From contig OW121856.1 in NCBI GenBank assembly GCA_933228895.1, positions 16,757,805-16,821,804 of the forward strand: a stretch of DNA of 64,000 nt, given 5' to 3'. The translations under genes were made by a program, and so were the position numbers. Shown piece by piece: positions 34,700 to 45,260 of this stretch; the stretch's first letter is position 1, and the number at the start of each line of letters is the position of its first letter. The DNA is from Platycnemis pennipes. Its lineage: Eukaryota; Arthropoda; Insecta; Odonata; Platycnemididae. Under the pieces are notes generated by a model. It was not told where the DNA came from and searched no databases. It saw only the letters and a program-made list of their open reading frames with translations.

Positions 34700-35640
34700 C
34701 ATCTACATGTACACAATTTCCTGCAAGTACCATAAAGGTATTTGGCAGACGGTGAATTCACACCAAATATGCATTACATATCATGCATTCTTTTTTACAC
34801 ATTTTACATTTTTTTTGCATATTTTACGTATCATGCAAAAAGGATTAGTAATTGCATTCTATTCCACTCCACACCATTTAAAACACAGTTTAAAATAGCA
34901 GAGCAAGCATGCAATAACATGCTGTTAGTTTGGTTATCCCAAAGTTCTTATAACAATTATTGATACACCAGTAACATTAATACAGCAGTATCTATGCTAT
35001 TGGATATATTTACAGCTATTCATATCCCTAATTGTACGAGGAAAGAAGGACATTTTGAGTATGTCAGTTCAGCCATCAATATCACTAAATTTATGATTAT
35101 AAGTTGGAGTTCGAAAAGTGTTTTCAACGTCATCAGTGAAAATGTTATTTTGGAATTTTTCTTAAGAAATGAAGTTTAAATTTCAACCTACGGTCTGATA
35201 TTGATTCCGAATTTAGTTTATCTAACAGACTAGTTACGCAAATATAGTTATCTTAACTTCCCCTTATAAATCTTGTCGATCTTCGCAGTACACACTCCAG
35301 CTCATTATTTAATATTTCCTATTTCGCCTATTTCGTAAGGATCCCATATTCCAGCAGCGTATTGCAAATGACGTATAACAAGTGAAAAGTAGCTAATTTC
35401 TCGTACATGATCGACATATTTGCCCCGTACTCTTTTGATGAATCTCAGTTTACGTTTAAATAATTTCTTTTCAAATGAAGAACACGTTTTAAATCTCTGT
35501 TTGAATAGAAATACGTACTGATAGCAAAATATTTTAGATGCACAATTAAGCGTTCCATTCCATCAATTATGTGCTTAAATAAAATTTGAATGCCCAAAAC
35601 TTATCAGCTCTTTATTAATGTTAGATCTCATGTCTGAGAC
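34700..35640 (-). mobile_element. CR1/Jockey-like LINE with RT C-terminal remnant
   Basis: Starts catctacatgtacac, ctgcaagtacc and ttggcagacggtgaa at the left (3') edge and continues about 940 bases. On the minus strand near 35300-35460 it reads FIKRVRGKYVDHVREISYFSLVIRHLQYAAGIWDPYE, split in my reading into FIKRVRGKYVDHVREISYF and SLVIRHLQYAAGIWDPYE, the LVRPxLEYAxxxWDPY pattern at the end of CR1/Jockey-type RTs. Stops and shifts elsewhere. Confidence 0.88.
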
Positions 35641-35804
35641 AGATAATGGCATTTTTTGAATGTATATCAGCTGATGATTAACGCAATAAAACATTGTAAA
35701 ACTTCATGTATTTCAGCTGATAGTAAATACTAATCAAATACAATTCGTCATTGCAAGTATGTACATACATACAAAGTAGAAATGTAGAAATTGCAGTTTT
35801 TCAT

Positions 35805-36233
35805 TTTGACGTAATTCTTCTCTTTTACATTCTTCACAACCTGTTCCATGTATCTCATACGAGGCCTGCCTTTCACAATCTTCCCGTTCACTTTTGCCTC
35901 GACGATAATCTTCATCAGGCCATTATGTCTCAAGATATGGCCGATTAAGTTGTCCGTTCTTTTTTTTAGAGTTTTCAGCAGACTTCTATTTTATCCTACT
36001 TTTCTAAGGACTTCCTCGTTACTTATTCGGTAGATCCATTTAATCATCAGCATTCTTCTGTAGCAACACCTTTCGAATGCTTCCACCCTTTTCTTCTCCG
36101 CTGCTGTCATCGTCCATGCCTCACTGCCGTTAAGAAACATGCTCCAGATATACGTTTTGATGAATTTCTTCCTTACTTCCAAGCATGTATTTCCAGCTGT
36201 AAGTAGATTTAGGAGTGCGCCAAATGTATTCAC
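35805..36233 (-). mobile_element. RTE-like LINE C-terminal fragment
   Basis: Minus strand 35991-36233 reads CLEVRKKFIKTYIWSMFL, SEAWTMTAAEKKRVEAFE and YRRMLMIKWIYRISNEEV; 35748-35933 continues RHNGLMKIIVEAKVNGKI and GRPRMRYMEQVVKNVKEKN. This is the same sequence family as 57924-58559, with a frameshift between the halves. Confidence 0.9.
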
Positions 36234-36244
36234 TCATAGGTATT

Positions 36245-36475
36245 TGAGTACCCAAATGAATACATGAGTACCCGATGAGTACATGAGTACCTGAATGAGT
36301 ACATGAATACCTCGATGAGTAGATGAGTACCCGAACGAGTACATGAATACCTCGACGACTGGATGAGTACCCGAGTACAAGGACGACTACCTTAGCGAAT
36401 ACTTGAATACCTAGTTGAATAGCCCTGACTACGAGCACCCGAATGAATACCCCGGCGAGTATCCGAGTACCCACC
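36245..36475 (+). repeat. 20-bp minisatellite
   Basis: About six clean copies of gagtacccgaatgagtacat (with variants such as gaatacctcgatgagtagat) at 36245-36365, then degenerating copies to about 36475. It starts directly at the 5' edge of the adjacent LINE fragment. Open minus-strand frames through it are repetitive by-products. Confidence 0.9.
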
Positions 36476-36734
36476 TCCATCAGAATACCGCTGTTTACAT
36501 TCGACCGCTAAGTTTTCGGGATAACTATTTGACCACCTTGATTGAAGTGGGGAAGACGATCCCAAGAGGCACGAAAAGCCGAAATTTCATTTCTTCCGTG
36601 CCCTCCGTGAGGTTTGCAAGACGTAGAGTTTGCAAGAGATTTCATGAGTAGATGCTTATATCGCTTCCGTTTCTCAGTAGCCTAGAGTAACAAGAGAAAT
36701 CTGGAATGATAATAACAATTCATAATCTACATAT
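36476..36734. other. No feature recognised
   Basis: Nothing assignable between minisatellite and satellite. Confidence 0.5.
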
Positions 36735-37694
36735 ACACTCTTTGAAACCTATGATTCGATATGTTTGCCTAATTTCACTTTTTGTCACCACTTTGATCTT
36801 TGACCCCCTGAGTAACCCTTAAAGGTCAAGGGATGAAAAGAGGGATCTAATGACCTTTCCATCGACATTGGCACCTTTTTAAACCTATGATTCGACACGT
36901 TTGTAGCCTGGGTTCTCTTTTTCCATCCCTGTGACCTTTGACCTCTGAGTTACCCTTGATGGTCAAGAGATGAAAAGAGGGATCTGAAGACCTTAAAACC
37001 CACCTTGTCATCTTTTTAAACCTATGATTCGAAAGTTTTTTTTGCATCATTTCACCTTTTGTAATCACTGTGACCTTTGACCCCAGAGATAACCTAGAAG
37101 GTCAAGGGATGAAAAGAGGAATCTTATGACCTTTCCATCGACATTGACACCTTTTTAAACCTATGATTCAACACGTTTGTAGCCTGGATTCATTTTTCCC
37201 ATCCCTGTGACCTTTGACCTCTTAGTTACCCTTGAAGGTCAAGAGATGAAAAGAGGGATATGAAGACCCTAAAATCGACCTTGGAACCTTTTTAAACCTA
37301 TGATTCGACAGGTTTTTAGCGGTGATTCATTTTTTATAGCCCCTGTGACCTTGACTGTGACCTTTCAGGGGTCACAGTTGCAATTTCTGACCTCAATAGT
37401 TCTTCCATCGTGTTCTTCGTGTCCAAAAACCTATTAGTCGAAAGTTTCGCTAAATAATTCCATCTTTTTTGTACTTCGATTATTTTAACATTGAAAGCCC
37501 ATAAGGCAAAATTTGGATTTTAGGTTGGACCCTATTTCTGGGGTCAAAAGGTCATATTTCTCATATTTTGCTTAGACTCAACAAAACTTACATCCTTTTT
37601 CTAGCCAGGCACCAAATTTCATCCTTGTGACTCGAAAGGAAGTGTCTAAAATTACAGGTCAGAAATGACACACGATCAATGGGACACTCTGTAT
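36735..37694 (+). repeat. ~137-bp tandem repeat with nuclear-receptor DR1-like sites
   Basis: The phrase aaacctatgattcga marks unit starts at 36745, 36881, 37018, 37157 and 37294 (spacing 136-139). Units 1 and 3, and 2 and 4, are more alike, so the array is a dimer repeated twice plus a degraded fifth unit. Each of the first four units carries TGACCTTTGACC or a close variant, followed 16-18 bases later by an inverted AGGTCA-like half site. The end, tgggacactctgtatac near 37680-37695, and tatacactct near 36730 may be ends of a host element. Confidence 0.9.
36794..37220 (+). promoter_or_regulatory. Four regularly spaced DR1-type nuclear receptor sites
   Basis: Sites at 36794-36806 (TGATCTTTGACCC), 36932-36944 (TGACCTTTGACCT), 37071-37083 (TGACCTTTGACCC) and 37208-37220 (TGACCTTTGACCT) are direct repeats of the AGGTCA half-site complement with one-base spacing. 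This is the consensus for HNF4 and RXR/USP-type dimers. Whether any factor binds them is unknown; the sites may simply ride with the repeat. Confidence 0.5.
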
Positions 37695-38244
37695 ACTTAG
37701 GGTGCACTTTTGGCAATAGAGATTCCAAATGAGGAAACACTTTTACTTGCTATGTGCCTTGTGTTGCCTTCGATAAAAAATGTATTATGTTGACTCCTAA
37801 TTTTTCAATCGATGGAGTATAATCAAGATTTAGAATTGGTTTACATTGGTACACATATCAAAGAGCGATATTAAAGCCTTGGAACGGTAAAAAAACACGA
37901 GATAGATAATTAGGTACACTAGGTGGTCATTGACACCTCCCAAAAGTTTCATGCATGAGATGCAACACACATTTGCTACAATTAACTGACAATTATTTTT
38001 ATTCCAATGGGCAGAAAGCCAGCTAAGATATTCTGGGATCACAGAATAGGCATTTCACGTTACCTTACTTAAGTAACACACACGCAACTGTGGCAAAAGT
38101 AGGCAGTAGTTTCGATTTTTACGTAATTTTGATTTGCGTACCTAGCTGGTTCTACAGTTTTTTATGATGGGGTGTTAGGAAGAGAATGTTGTCCCAAGTT
38201 TCTCAATAAGTTGTAACGTAGAGTGCGTCGGTGTTACCAGATTT
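37695..38244. other. No feature recognised
   Basis: AT-rich intron sequence. Confidence 0.5.
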
Positions 38245-38849
38245 AATGTATCATAGGGTGGAACTCCGGTAATCCATCACCAAAAAAGGTCGGATTATCA
38301 GAGGAACGCATTTATTTACACAAAAACGTGATAACACTGTAGTTTAAACAGGAAATATTGCTATGTCCGTTTTTACAGATGTAATATCACTGGAAACCAT
38401 AGTTAAAAATATACTGCGATTTAAATACGTACAGTTAGTGAAGAGAAAAATAAATCGCAGAGCCATGAAACACCATAAAACACAATAAACACTGATCGTT
38501 TCACTAAGGTACACTATGAACGTCACGAGCCTCCAGGTAGAAGAAAGCACTGTCTAGAACGGGGGTGGCGAACCTATGGCACGCGTGCCCAAAGTGGCAC
38601 TCGAAGTAATTATTTCGGCACGCGGAGCTGGGAGGGCGCTTAAGGCAATTTCACGGTGCGTTTAGATTACAGTGTCCAAATAACAACTAAAATTGATCTT
38701 ACTAAGTTGCAGATAGGAAGACAAAGAAGAGCGCCGTATACGTTTTTTTAATTATAAGGAGTACTTGTCTATGAAACAACTTCGGCCTTTACTTGGTGGA
38801 ATTTTTCCATACTTGAAAATGAGAATAACTTTGTAATTTCACACGATTT

Positions 38850-38895
38850 TAATTAACTAAATGGTTTCAACACAATGGTGTCATCATCAGGGACT
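38850..38895 (-). ncRNA. Hammerhead-like motif J
   Basis: Minus strand: CUGAUGA (complement of 38884-38890), an extra U, stem II GACAC/GUGUU, GAAA, stem III AC/GU, and U as presumed cleavage base. The flanks do not form stem I. A second gtccctgatgat follows nearby. It lies inside the hAT element, so either a PLE fragment inserted there or it is a lookalike. Confidence 0.35.
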
Positions 38896-39239
38896 CAATC
38901 ATCAGGGAGTCCCTGATAATGACGAGAAGAAAAATCTAAAGTCATCTTCAACTACAGGTTAACTCGTGCTCACATAGTAGATAACGAAAAATGCGTTTGG
39001 GCTATTGAGTCATATTTTTCGAGTATTCTACTATCCCGTTGCTGTCACACCTGAAACATGTGAACAACTTGTAATTGCTGCACAATATACTGAGGAATGG
39101 CTATTTAAAGCACCAATCAGCGGCCACCGTACCCGAGCGCAAGTACCCGATGTAAAGACCGCAAGTGTTGTTTTCGGGTCAATGATAAATAATTAAATGA
39201 AATAAGTATAGATCCACCGGCGAGTATGGTATGCCAAAG

Positions 39240-40930
39240 TAGATGTAGTGTATCTACTTGATAAAAATAAAATCCAGTCAGGTGTTTTAACTAAATTTCT
39301 ATCGACAAATTCCAATCTAGTTTCAGCTAATTTTAAAATATCAAATATTATCGCCCAACATGGAAAACCATTCAGTGATGGAGATTATATTAAAGAAGCA
39401 TTAATAGAATCCGCTCCTTTCCTGTTTGACGTTTTTTTAGAAAAAGAAAAAAAAGTATTCAAAGGGTTAGGGTTTTGCCTCTGAGCAGCAATGCAGTGAA
39501 AGATAGGATATTGAAAATGACAACTGTATCAGAACAGCTAACAAAAGATATTGCATTGTGTAATTACTTGTCAAATTGTGTTGATGAGAGTACGGATAGG
39601 ACATTATCAGCTAAGCCATTATTATTAGGTTTTCTCTTCGTGATGAGATACGCGAGGAATCGATTAAATTCGTAACCTTACCTGAAAGAACTACAGGCTC
39701 CGAAATATGTAAGGCTGTTGTGAATGAGTTATAAAATGTTAAAAATTTTGTTTTTTCAAAAGTGGTTTCTGTGACAACGGATGGTGCACCAAATAAGGTT
39801 GGTAAGGAAACAGATTTTGTATCTTTGCTTACAAAACATGCTGGCCGCCAGTTCTGGAGTTTCATTGCATTAAACATCAGGATACTTTGTGCGAAAAATC
39901 CGGGCTTCAAGAAGAACTCAAAGAAGTTGTGAAAACTGTAACTAAAGTGGTTAATTTTATTTCAGCGCGTCCATTGAAAAAAAATAAAATTCCAAAATCT
40001 ACTGAGTGAGGTATTTCAGTATACAAAGGATTACTCATGTCCCACAATATTTGCTGGCTTAGCAGAGGTTACGTTCTTCAAAGATTTGTTGAGTCTTTTA
40101 AGGAAATTCGAATGTTCGTGATGGATAAGAAACTGTCATTTCAAGAATTATATGAAGTCTTGTGGACTTGCAGATTAATGTTTTTACAGATTTTCCCAGC
40201 AGTTAAATGATTTAAATATAAAATTAAAAGGATTTGGAAAAACGATTGATATTATGTTTTATCTCATATGAGCTTTTGAAATCAAATTAGGAGTATTTTA
40301 ACATGATATCAACACTGGCAAATTTAAATATTTTCCCAATCTCCAAAAATACCGAACTAATCTTGGAGATCAAATACCAGATGTTCACAGATTCCAGATA
40401 CCTACAATTCTTATCAGTTATTGATTCAACCCTAGAACAGTTCTATTTAAGATTTACTCGGTTCAGGTCATTCGAAGAAACAGGAAAATTCATAAAATAT
40501 GCAGACAAGGTAAAACTAAACGAAGTGAATTTAGATATGTTTGAATGGATTAATTTGTATGATTTTGATATGCAGCTGATTGACTTACAGAATAGCTGTA
40601 TTTGGAGGTAAAACTTTATCGATTTGAGACATGAATTAGAAAGTATTGAGAGATACGTCAGCTGGGTCAACGCTGAACAATGCAGGAACTGAAGTTCAGA
40701 AAACATGGAATTCCTTGCCTGAAAATTGTCAGTGTCTGAAAAATGTAGCAGTGGTAATATATTTTCCTCTACTTACTCATGTGAATCATTATTTTCAATT
40801 ATGAACCTAGTCCAGTCCATTTTAGGAGAAATTTAACTGATGCCTCAAGTGCAGCTTGTGTAATGTTAAAAACAACAAAATATAAACATGATGTGATTCC
40901 TCTGTCTTCTTCTGCACAGGAACAGAAATC
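39240..40930 (+). pseudogene. hAT transposase (GTF2IRD2/EPM2AIP1-like), multiply broken
   Basis: In order on the plus strand across shifted frames: ANFKISNIIAQHGKPFSDGD and YIKEALIESAPFLF (39330-39430), VKDRILKMTTVSEQLTKDI and CNYLSNCVDESTD (39495-39600), SVTTDGAPN-like sequence at 39765-39795, LLMSHNICWLSRGYVLQ-like near 40030-40085, and LILEIKYQM, LKFIKYADKVKLNEV-like sequence at 40350-40610. The DESTD and TDGAPN motifs hold expected hAT catalytic residues. Stops and frameshifts show it is dead. Confidence 0.85.
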
Positions 40931-41912
40931 ACACTAACAATGATAGAGGATTCTTTAATTTTCATGGGTACTCCATGCATTTGACGACTAAAGTTTGATT
41001 ATTATAATTTAATTCTGTCACGTTTTTTTTACTTTTGGCTTCATATCAATTATATTTTATTAAAATATCATGTTATTCTCCACCTAATAAAAATTTAATA
41101 AATGACTGATAGAGATTTTCATGGTATTTAATTTATATAACCTTTTTTATGAACTATAATAAATGATTTAAACTTCAAAACAAATAATTTTGAATACCAT
41201 TTAAAATATTATTGTTTTTTGTTATAAAAACAGCCTATGCCTTTTATAGACATAAAAATAATCGATACCTCTATCTCACCACTCGATTGGTTGGCACGCA
41301 AGTCGAGCGAGTATACTCTTATTTCATAAACTTAGGCACTCCATCGCCAAATGGTTCGCCATCGCCATCCTTGGTCTAGAATCCCACATTTTGGTTCCAT
41401 CAAAGTTTTTCGATTTTTCAATCTTTTCTCATCATCAATCGTCATTGAATGACTTTCGGGATGTTTTCTGTTCTTTCACCAGTCCTTAATTACTGTTATG
41501 CCAACCCCTAGTTCACTTGCAACGTTTTGTACGGACTCGCCTTTGCCTAACCCTTGGAGTATACTTAGTTTCTCCGGTAGAGACAGCGTGACGTGTTTGC
41601 GTTTTTTAGTTGACGTAATGCAACTGAACACAATAATAAAATCACATACAGTAGATAGTAACACACGCGGTTTGAACTGTATTTAAAGAAAACTCACAAC
41701 CGCATAACTCTATCAACTGTCACCGGTCTACTGATTCAAATCGTTAATGATGAGTCATCGACTGGAGTAGACTTGAACGGAGCGATGCACCGGGTTCATA
41801 AACAAACATCGATAAGCGACGGCACGGTCGGACTAAGCGAGGAGTCGGACCATCCGAGGTCGGATTAAAAGAGTCGTTCTGTATTTCAATTGAAACAAAT
41901 TTTTTCTGATAT

Positions 41913-42384
41913 TTACCAGCTCTCACATAGTGTAGTTTTCAAGAGCATTTCATTTTCTTGAATAAGTTACTTTATTTCTGAAATTACATTGAATTCATTC
42001 ATATGTTGGTGAAAGAAATTTAAAGCCAGTTCAAGAGATCCTAAAACCGTACATTGAAATATGTCCTCTCTTCCATAATATTATTGGTTTATCGTTCCAT
42101 ACGGTTCTTAGATTTTAAACAACCAGTCTTATTCGTAAAAAATATAACTCGTATCCAAATCGCCCAAAGAGAGAGGAACAAGGGACAATTGAAGTAATGT
42201 CGATGGGAAATGAAATTCATTGAATCACCCTACTATAGATGTTGACAAATCTTCGTAAAATTATGGAAGAAATGTGTGATTAAGAATGGTGACGGGGTTA
42301 GGTATAATATTATGGTTTTCAGGCTCACAAACAACCAGTTCACGATCTCATTGGCTTGATATACCCTACTTCTTTGACGAAGGA
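41913..42384. other. No feature recognised
   Basis: AT-rich intron sequence. Confidence 0.5.
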
Positions 42385-42745
42385 ACGTTACATCTACGCG
42401 ATACCCTGCAAGCCAACGGGAGGGTGTGTGGCAGGGGGTGAAGATCATCAAACGTGCACTGTAGACATGCAAACAAGCTACCACATTGAAAAATGCTTCA
42501 GAATAGGGTCACATGCAACTAGGAGGATAGTATCTACATAGTAATAAAGGGATTAGTTGCTAATACATGCATCATGCACTGCAGACTACTCTACAAAATT
42601 TCTCCTACCTATCCTTTTGAATGGTGCAAATTGTGTTGTCTTATAGTTTGGTATAAAAATGAAATTTTGAATCTATCAGTACGACAATTTTACTCTCTAA
42701 TCTGATTTATCTTGCCGAATCTAACATGATACGCCGGTGTTTCTA
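42385..42745 (-). mobile_element. CR1/Jockey-like LINE 3'-end fragment
   Basis: ttacatctacgcgataccct, gcaagccaacgggaggg, tgtgtggcagggggtgaaga, then family-typical sequence to tctaatctgatttatcttgc. Minus coding direction; no frame. Confidence 0.85.
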
Positions 42746-42772
42746 ATGTATACGTTAAATCTTCAGAAAATT

Positions 42773-42930
42773 AAAGAAGATTGGCAATTTTCCACAGAAT
42801 AAACTTTAAACCGACCGGTTTCGATGTACTGTTTCATCATCAGGTCTACATTCTAGTCTACATTGTGCATGTAGTGCACCGAAACCGGTCGGTTTAAAGT
42901 TTATTCTCTGGAAAATTGTTAATCTTCCTT
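42773..42930. repeat. Large palindrome (~50-bp arms) with hammerhead-like motif
   Basis: Left arm 42773-42823 and right arm 42880-42930 are reverse complements with about five differences; both end at cgaaaccggtcggtttaaag read outwards. The 56-base centre differs on the two sides. It is the same organisation as the palindrome at 8775 but with different sequence. Confidence 0.9.
42805..42850 (-). ncRNA. Hammerhead-like motif C
   Basis: Minus strand: CUGAUGA (complement of 42837-42843), an extra U, a weak stem II GA/UC, GAAA, self-complementary stem III ACCGGU, and C as presumed cleavage base (complement of 42813-42815). Stem I has only one strong pair. The opposite arm keeps GAAACCGGUC but has lost CUGANGA. 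Confidence 0.45.
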
Positions 42931-42934
42931 AATT

Positions 42935-43810
42935 ATGTTTTTCATATCATCCTTTTCCACTTCGCTTTCATCTTCAAAAGATTTTGTGCTGAGATTGTAT
43001 CCGTTGTATAACTCTTCCAGATATTCTTTTCATCTCTTCATTTTGTCTTCATTTTTAATCAAAATTTCTCAATTCTTGTCCCATATTTCATCTTGCGCTC
43101 CTTTCTTTGAAGTGTTTCCTCGCCATCCTAAAGGCAGCTTCCACCTTTCCAAGTGCAAGATTGCATTGTATATCTTCGCATAGATTCATCATCCTAATCT
43201 CTCTAGCTTTCCTGGCTTTGCGGCTTATTTCGTTCATTATTCTTTTGTAGCAAAGCTGCCCTCCTTCAGTTTTCTTGTTCTTTCAGTTCTTCTTGTATTT
43301 TCTTCTTTCGTCAATCAAGTCTAAGCTCAATCAAGTCAAGTCAATCAAGCTCCGTGATCCAGCAAGTTCTTTAATCCAGCAAAGTGATTTTAGCAACTTT
43401 TCCTCTTCCAAGTACTCTTTCGCGGCTTTCTGTAGTCCACATTTAATGTTTTCGCAACGGTCTTCCCCTGATTTCTCATTTAGGTCCTCTCCTATGTTGT
43501 TTCCCACTGCTTTTTGAAATGCCAGCTGATGTTGAGCCTCCTTTATTTTTTATTCTTACCATATATTCTTCTTTGTTTTCTACTATTTCTTGAATTTTAG
43601 ATGGCATTTCATCATCACCAAATTATGGTCGCAGTCGATGTCTACCACCGTGTAGTTTTTTCAATCCTTCACTTGGTTCCTGTATCTCTGCTTCACTAAA
43701 ATGTATTTTATTTGAAATCTTCTTCTGTCCCCTGGCATTTTCCACGTATATATTCTTCGGTTGCGATTTTTAAACAAATTGTTGGTGCAGTACTCTAAGA
43801 AATGAAATTA
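42935..43810 (-). mobile_element. RTE-like LINE fragment: endonuclease end and linker
   Basis: On the minus strand from the right: a stretch like RIYTWKMPGDRRRFQIKYIL followed by VKQRYRNQVKD and DIDCDHNLVMMKCHL, the C-terminal end of an AP-type endonuclease (usual SDH here CDH). Then QLCYKRIMNEISRKARKARE and KVEAAFRMARKHFKERSAR, the linker to RT. No RT core follows. Several stops. It likely belongs to the same family as the C-terminal fragments at 24030, 35805, 50855 and 57902. Confidence 0.75.
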
Positions 43811-43937
43811 AGGATGCATTGTAGCTCTAAAAAAGGAACGGGAGTTTTAGTAGCATTTTTTGTCCGGTTTTGAGTATCTTACGAAGCAGAAAGTACATTT
43901 AATTTAATTTACACGCAATTTAGTAAGTAGAATCTCA

Positions 43938-44045
43938 TCTTCATCTACACGATTCCCTGCAAGCCACCGCGAGGGTGTGTGGCAGGGGATGAAGATCACC
44001 TAGAACGAACTATAAACATGCAAACATGCTACTATAGGGTCTCAG
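43938..44045 (-). mobile_element. CR1/Jockey-like LINE 3'-end fragment
   Basis: tcatctacacgattccctgc, aagccaccgcgagggtgtgt and ggcaggggatgaagatcacc match the other copies almost exactly over 70 bases. Confidence 0.85.
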
Positions 44046-44859
44046 TATGCGGAGGTGATGTTTTGATACTTCATTTCTTAATTTATGACAATTGACTACA
44101 AGGTATCCCTGAAATTCCTTCACCTAATCTGTTTCTCTCTTGGTATTTTTTTCCAAATAAAATTTACCTCAATAATTCTTTAACATGCCCACTATTTGAT
44201 CTACCTATTACCTTTGATGGTTTAGCACGTTCGTCCTTTTTATGTGTTTTTCTCTGACCATCTAAAACTACTCTGAATGTTCTGTCAATTTCTTCCGAGA
44301 TAGCTCCCCCGGGGATTGACCTGACCTCTAGGCTACCACCATAGCTAAACCCTACGTGTATGCTCCAGTATCCACAAAGCTACCCATGACGATGCCTCGT
44401 AGGTGAAGTGGACACCCGAACGATTCGTGTTTTTCACAGATGGCGAGTGACGAATTTTATCGCATCCATCACTTTCGTTTTTGTAATAGACGTTAGTGGC
44501 AGTGTCGAGAAGAGTCTTGTAGTCTGCTCCGTATGCTCCTTGCAACGGTGTAATTTTATTCAAACAACTAGAAATCCCTCCTTTGACAAGGTACGCTTGC
44601 TCTAATAGTGAGATAAATGTTAACTTTTCCGTACGACTGTTGACGTTACGTAAAGGAATATCGTACCATCATAATAATTAAATGACAAAATTACAATAAT
44701 AGCATACGCTATGAGCCACATAATTCGATTCGAAAAATGAAAGCATTGGAAGCAATATTTACCGTATGTGACGTAACGCGAAAAATTCTTCCCTCGCCAT
44801 CTATGGTAACCTTCCAGTACTACGCCCAAAACACATAATAGTTTCGCGGTGAGCCCTCT
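44046..44859. other. No gene recognised
   Basis: Mixed composition. Open frames at 44345-44605 on both strands have no recognisable motif. Confidence 0.45.
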
Positions 44860-45260
44860 ATATATGGTAAGGCGTGGATAATTTGCTCGGGCAAGTGGGG
44901 TGCAGGGGCACATTTGAATGTTCAGCTTGTTCGCTGAGTTCGTGCACTCAACTGCTCGTGTTTTGTTAGTGATAAGGCTGCCCTTGGTAACATTGCTGCA
45001 TTGCCCACTTTCACTCAGCAGCATTCTTGCCCTCCAAATGTGGGCGCTCCCCGTAGAGCGCTAATCAGCGCGGGCAGCGTCCGTGTTGGAAAACTTCTCT
45101 CGTTGTCGTGGGACTAAGGGGGCGGGCGGGGGTGGGCGCCCCTCGTCAGGAAACGCCTTCGAAGTTCAGGGACTTCTTTGTAGAAGCTCCTTCTGGCTGA
45201 GATTAGTGCGTGGCGTCATTGTTTGCGTCCAGAACAAGTGTTCTCATCAATTCCTGCCTT
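44860..45260. other. GC-rich island of unknown role
   Basis: Distinctly G+C-rich with CpG-containing phrases, and a gggggcgggcgggggtgggc run at 45119-45138 that resembles GC-box (Sp1/KLF) sites. It is not obviously a repeat seen elsewhere in the window and has no recognised coding sequence. It could be an intronic regulatory element or an alternative promoter; there is no direct evidence for either. Confidence 0.3.

Larger units (their letters stand above)
38560..41373 (+). mobile_element. hAT transposon, full length with 8-bp target duplication
   Basis: Ends cgggggtggcgaacctatgg and (reverse complement of the right) caaggatggcga-tggcgaacc are inverted repeats; the right one contains a tggcga duplication. 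GTCTAGAA flanks it exactly at 38552-38559 and 41374-41381. The 2,814 bases contain a broken transposase on the plus strand. The gggtggcgaacc...ggcacgcgtgcc end is typical of hAT elements related to the domesticated GTF2IRD2/ZBED-like group. Confidence 0.92.
38245..41912 (-). mobile_element. pogo/Tigger-like remnant split by a hAT element
   Basis: Left edge gtggaactccggtaatccatc with ggtcggattatcag, and right edge (reverse complement) tttaatccgacctcgg-type sequence near 41850-41885, look like Tigger-style ends. On the minus strand 41476-41664 reads KKRKHVTLSLPEKLSILQGL and GKGESVQNVASELGVG, the N-terminal psq/CENP-B-type helix-turn-helix of pogo transposases. Most of the transposase is missing even after removing the 2.8 kb hAT insertion. 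Confidence 0.6.

Noticed and set aside
39260..40930. hAT transposase as a domesticated host gene
   Set aside because: Frameshifts, stops and intact transposon ends with target duplication show an ordinary dead element.
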